A stretch of DNA of 64,000 nt from Cylicocyclus nassatus (taxonomy: Eukaryota; Nematoda; Chromadorea; Rhabditida; Strongylidae). Position 1 is the first letter of the stretch; every line of letters begins with the position of its first letter. The notes under the pieces were generated by a model, which was not told the origin of the DNA, searched no databases, and saw only the letters and a list, made by a program, of their open reading frames with translations. The position numbers and the translations under genes are program-made. Below are positions 59,711-64,000 of the stretch, piece by piece. Location of the stretch: assembly GCA_958299035.1 (NCBI GenBank), contig CATQJL010000223.1, positions 1,296,359 to 1,360,358 on the forward strand, written 5' to 3'.

Positions 59711-62700
59711 CAATACCGCTCATAATTCGTCAAAATAGTCGCCGGACTGCGTCCGCTAGAGTGCAGCAGAGTGCGCCGCAAATCACTAGAGTCCGTCGGA
59801 ATCCGCATCGCATCGCCATATCTCGCTTCAGAATGGTCGAATTTTGAGTCTGAGATACCGTTCGATTCAGCTCGGCGAGGCGCATCATCTGGTGCAGGTG
59901 CCAAAATCATCTAAGGGGTACGAATAGGTTAACGGTAGGCAGTAAGTTTTCGCTCAGTTTTGATTTGGGTACATTAGTCAGTGTGCTGACTGCAACATCG
60001 CTATTGATTTGCTGCTCATGGCACATCGTACTGTTGGAGTATTGTAAAGAGTCACTTTGGCCTTTGATTGATTTGTTCTAAGTCCAACTCAGGGTATTTC
60101 TGATGCGCTTATTGCGGCAATTGCATTTGGTTGATTCTCAAGGCACAGTGCGCAGGGATCTACAATGTAAGGTGATTTTGATTGCGTTCGAAACGTTGCT
60201 TATTGTTGCTTTTACGTGTTGCGTTCTAAACAAAAAGATCGCATGTCGCAGTGGCCATCTGAAACGAAATGGTGTCATCAAATGCCTTATTTGCTAAACA
60301 GCTCTCTAGTGGAAGTTATAGGCGTCTGCAAACTTCGCCAACAATCATTGTCACACCAAGAGTTAGCGGTACAAGGGACCCTTCATTATGTATCTAATAA
60401 AATTTTTGCTCTTTGTAGTGAGTACACGCACATCATGCCCATTAAAGCCTTTCGAGTGGATCTGTAAAATAATATACAGACGTAGCTCAGTAACTCATAC
60501 TTTCAACCGCTCATAACTTTTCTCAGAGACTCGTTCAGCAGCTAGGGAAGGTAGCTATTCTTATCAAGACGCTTTGGATATGCATTTTATCAAGATCGAA
60601 AGTTGTGATCTTAAGGTCATTTCCTGTTCCACAGTAGCTAATATTCATTATGACGTCATGCTGTAGAGCACAATTGACGTTGTCACTTAGCACTTACGTG
60701 ATTTAACAGCGTATAGTAAACATAATAATTTTCCGAGCACGTGTTTTCACCATAACATATCGCAGCGCAACTGCACACAAAAAGTTTCAATGGGTGTTTT
60801 TCAGCAGAGCTGTGTCCAAATAACATCCTAGATAGAAAAACCACTTAGAGGCTTTTCTTCAGAGCCGAGAGAAAGAGTGGTGAATTTCGGGAATATGCAA
60901 GGATTAGGAATTATCAATTTACCGCAAGTCTACAGCAGTACCTTAGAAAGCGAATTTTGCGTTAGTACTGTAACCTGCATGCCATATTGCTCATCTGAGC
61001 TGAGTTTCGCGTTGATCTGAGGTTTTCACTTCTTTTCTGCAAACGGGCATGTAAGTTCGCAACTCAATGCTTTCTGTAGATTTTAACTTTTCATTTTCAT
61101 TAAATACGCTCGAGGCGTTTTAAAGAAAAAAACAAACAATGAAAGTTGTTAGTTTTACACAAAACACGAATAGCAACAGAAACATCATATGCTTCAATCC
61201 CAGGCTTCATTGAAAGTAAAGAAATAACGACTTAGCTTGCAAGAAGACTGCTGCATATTACGAATGTCAATAATGAGCAGAGGTGCGATAGGTGGAGCCG
61301 GGCCCCCCAAAAGTGAAGGTGGTTCCAGCTACCACTGGCCGACCAAAAGTGAAGGTGGTAGTGCCGGACACTCACCTCCCAAAAACGTCGACCGGGGAGG
61401 GGGGAGCGTTAACGTCGACTGCAAAACAAACGCAAAAAAAGATTATTGAGAGCATATTTTTATGTATACGGCGGCATATATGTAAATTTAAAACAAACGT
61501 GTTTAGTAAATGGTGTGTTTTGAAGTGAGAGTCAGCGAGACTTCACAGATTTTATCAAGTAAATTTTTTTATAACGCACTGCGAAGGAAGTAGGTCGATC
61601 CAGGCAGTAACCGCCGAGAACCAGAATTTTGAATAATAAAATAACGATAAATTATGCGAAATTTCCACTTTTATAAATCTTGCGTTTGAAGATGTCAGCA
61701 ATTGCGACTTCATAGATTTTAAAGAGCAAGTGTTGTTCCACCAGATAGTGAAAAAAACAGTTTGAAGTGAAGAGTGGTCGCCGAGAACGAGGATTTTAAA
61801 AAATTAAGCGATTTTAGATTACTTAGTGACAGCTGACGTTCAGGCTCCTATAAATCTGGAATGTGAAAGTATGCAATGTTGCGACTTCATAGGTTTTATA
61901 GAGTAAGAATTGCTCTATCGGACTATGTCTTAGCCGTACCAATCCATGAAGATAACGCCGAGATTCAGGCTCTTAAAAAAAAACAGGTGGAAAACCGCTT
62001 TTTGAAATTCAACAGCTCATAACTTCTTCAGAGTTGCATGGATCATGTTGCGACTTCATATGTTAGATTCTTCTCATCAAGAAATTTCAGATGATATATA
62101 ATATGTGGGGGGCTCAATGATTTTTGCGGCTCTAACCCAGGGTGGAGACTTTTCACCCCAAAGTCTCCACCTCGCCCATCTAATGTATTGGCAGGAGACC
62201 ACCATTGGAGACTTTGGGGTGAAAAGTCTCCACCCCCGGGCATATGCCGTGAGAGGCGCAAAACCCCCACATATTATAAATCATCTGAAAGCTCTTGATG
62301 AGGAGAATCCAACCTATGCCTATGAAGTCGCAGCATTGCATACTTTCACATTCCAGATTTATGTCAGCTGTCACCTAAAATCGCTTAATTTTTTAAAATC
62401 CTCGTTCTCGGCGGTCACTGCTCAGATCGACCTGATTCTTTCACTATCTGGTAAAACAACATTTACCTTTCAAAACCTATGAAGTCGCAATTGCTGCCAT
62501 CTTCAACCACCAGATTTATAACAGTGGAAATTTCACATGGTTTTTTCGCTATTTTATCATTCGAAATTCTGGTTCTCGGCGGTTACTGCCTAGATCGACT
62601 TACTACATAGATATATGCTCTCGATACTTTCTTTTGCGTTTCTTTTTCTTATTTTCCTTCTTTTAAGCTTCAGAAAAAATTTTTTCAAACCCAAAAGTGA

Positions 62701-64000
62701 AGGTGGTCACCCCGTACCAGCTCAAAAGTGAAGGTAGGCGGAGACTCGGCTCCGACTATCGCACCTCTGATAATGAGTTATATCCACAGAGATGGAACCC
62801 ATGCCCTCGCGTTAGCCAGCAAACGATCTTAAAGTATTCCAACAAGCAAACGACGACGAGAAAGCACCCACCGGCCTGCCGGGGAGAGCCCAAAACTCCA
62901 TGAGCATTGCTAATGTGCGAAACAGAACACAACACGATACAATACAGAATACAATAGATGGGGGGCTCCCGTGAGCATCACTCGATAGAGCAGCCTCCCT
63001 AGTGTCTAGCAACAGACGAAAAGCGCAGAAAGTCTTTTGCTGTGAGGGAGTAAATGGCTAGCAAATGTTGAAGAATTCCATGTTCCTACAGTAAGAAGCT
63101 ATCTTGCAGATCAGGTATGATTTTCATGATCAGCAGATCGGATAAACCCTATGGGCAGACTTTCTGGGGAAATCGGGACATTTAATTTTTTCTCGTTCCT
63201 CGCTCTTGAGCTCTCTATCTTAATTCGACCTGAAACTTCGCTCACAAAGGTTTTCGAACCCACTGTTTACGAAAATTTTAGCTATTCTGCACAAATGAGT
63301 CTTACTTACTTTACATTGAGCGGGATCTAGCTAAGTCACGCCAGCTTGCAAGTTTGCGTGCCCTTTTCGTCTACCTGCTGACGGACTTGCTTGCGCATTC
63401 TTGTAATTTGGACTCTCTGTGAACAGCACAGTCGGCACATACTTTATCTGTGCTTTCATCTGCACTATTCCTCAAACTATGAGCTTACGAATCCGCATTC
63501 TCATGAATTTTATCCCAAACCTAAAAATCGCGTATTTTGGCGAAATATGTTGGATTCCTCACGTGCGACATGAACTTGGTACTTGTAAACAGTGTGTTAT
63601 GCACTTTCACTTTTGACACATTTCGCCAAAATACGCGATTTTTAGGTTTGGGACAAAATTCATGAGAATGTGAATTCTTAAGCTCATAATTTGGGGAATA
63701 GTGCAGATGGAGGCATAGATAAAGTATGTGCCGACTGTGTCACAGAGAGTCCAAAATACAAAAATGCGCAGGCAAGTCCGTCAGCAGGATATAAAAGGGC
63801 ACGCACACTTGCGAGCTTGCGTGACTTAGCTAGATCCCGCTTGATGTAAAGTAAGTAAACCCTTTCGTGCAGAATAGCTAAAATTTTCGTAAACGGGGGT
63901 CCAAAAACCTTTGTGGGCGAAGTTTCAGGTCGAATTAAGATCATTAATATTTCAGTCAAAACCTGCAGCGAGCTCAAGAGCGAGGAACGAGAAAAAATCA
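59711..64000. mobile_element. Giant palindromic (foldback) element, copy 3, right end cut off
   Basis: It starts CAATACCGCTCATAATTCGT after TA (59709-59710) and continues with the subterminal CGCATCGCATCGCCATATCT stretch also seen at the start of the window. The mirror begins after a loop near 63560-63610: 63070-63550 is repeated inverted in 63620-64000. This copy is the most diverged and contains the hAT-like element at 61278-62769. The right arm must continue past 64000. Confidence 0.7.
61278..62769. mobile_element. hAT-like palindromic element with perfect 8-bp duplication (1492 bp)
   Basis: The ends CAGAGGTGCGATAG and CTATCGCACCTCTG are inverted, and the 8-bp flank ATAATGAG is identical on both sides (61270-61277 and 62770-62777). 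CAGAGG ends plus an 8-bp duplication point to the hAT superfamily. Near each end lie two copies of CAAAAGTGAAGGT. The interior is one large palindrome (TAGGTCGATC, CGAGAACCAGAATTT and inverted partners) centred near 62190, where GGAGACTTTGGGGTGAAAAG pairs with its complement. No transposase. Confidence 0.82.

Noticed and set aside
1..64000. tRNA, rRNA or other structured RNA genes
   Set aside because: Hairpins are abundant, but all those examined have transposon-like ends; no cloverleaf or rRNA motif was recognised. A covariance-model scan was not possible here.

Overview
The window looks like eukaryotic, intron-rich, repeat-rich nuclear DNA, most likely from a nematode. The evidence is short exons (16-342 bp) joined by GT/AG introns that range from tens of bases to several kb, 3' splice sites of the TTTTTAG/TTTTCAG type, and acceptor-like sites about six bases upstream of start codons, as expected for spliced-leader trans-splicing. 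The proteins resemble nematode orthologues, and there is a GIY-YIG Penelope-like element. I cannot name the species. One scaffold gap (500 N, 37129-37628) is followed immediately by an amplification-adapter sequence, so the assembly probably used amplified low-input DNA.

Three conserved genes were reconstructed exon by exon, with reading phase matching at the junctions. From left to right they are: the 5' part of a mitochondrial 3-ketoacyl-CoA thiolase (ACAA2-like, minus strand, exons 4836-8850, 3' part outside the window); a complete NudC-family gene (minus strand, ten exons, 9794-16378, 318 aa); and a peroxisomal Lon protease (LONP2-like, minus strand, fourteen exons, 45058-59377, about 611 aa, N-terminal domain outside the window, ending in the peroxisomal signal Ser-Lys-Leu). 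A fourth gene is tentative: a 73-residue single-pass membrane protein on the plus strand whose two phase-compatible exons lie 27.6 kb apart (17006-17116 and 44728-44838). It would start head-to-head with NudC and end tail-to-tail with the Lon gene. Two of the genes act in organellar lipid metabolism or peroxisome proteostasis, but I see no operon or shared system.

Most of the rest is mobile-element sequence, much of it in introns. A family of giant palindromic (foldback) elements with TA-flanked ends is present at 1-4215 (left end cut), 30356-34040 (complete, nearly identical arms) and 59711-64000 (right end cut). Non-autonomous elements with visible target-site duplications include a Mutator-like one (9 bp, 51322-52963), hAT-like ones (8 bp, 61278-62769 and 13787-14172), two further 8-bp elements (7562-8770 and 21133-21842) and several TA-flanked palindromes. 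Helitron-like elements with A^T insertion lie at 1403-2133 and 14926-15226, and a third (26217-28299) is split by another transposon. Many small perfect hairpins are also present.

Tandem DNA fills the middle: a roughly 119-bp satellite (34220-37128) running into the gap, three copies of a 211-bp unit just after it, and a degenerate array at 28790-30355. No transposase, rRNA, tRNA or CRISPR array was recognised.
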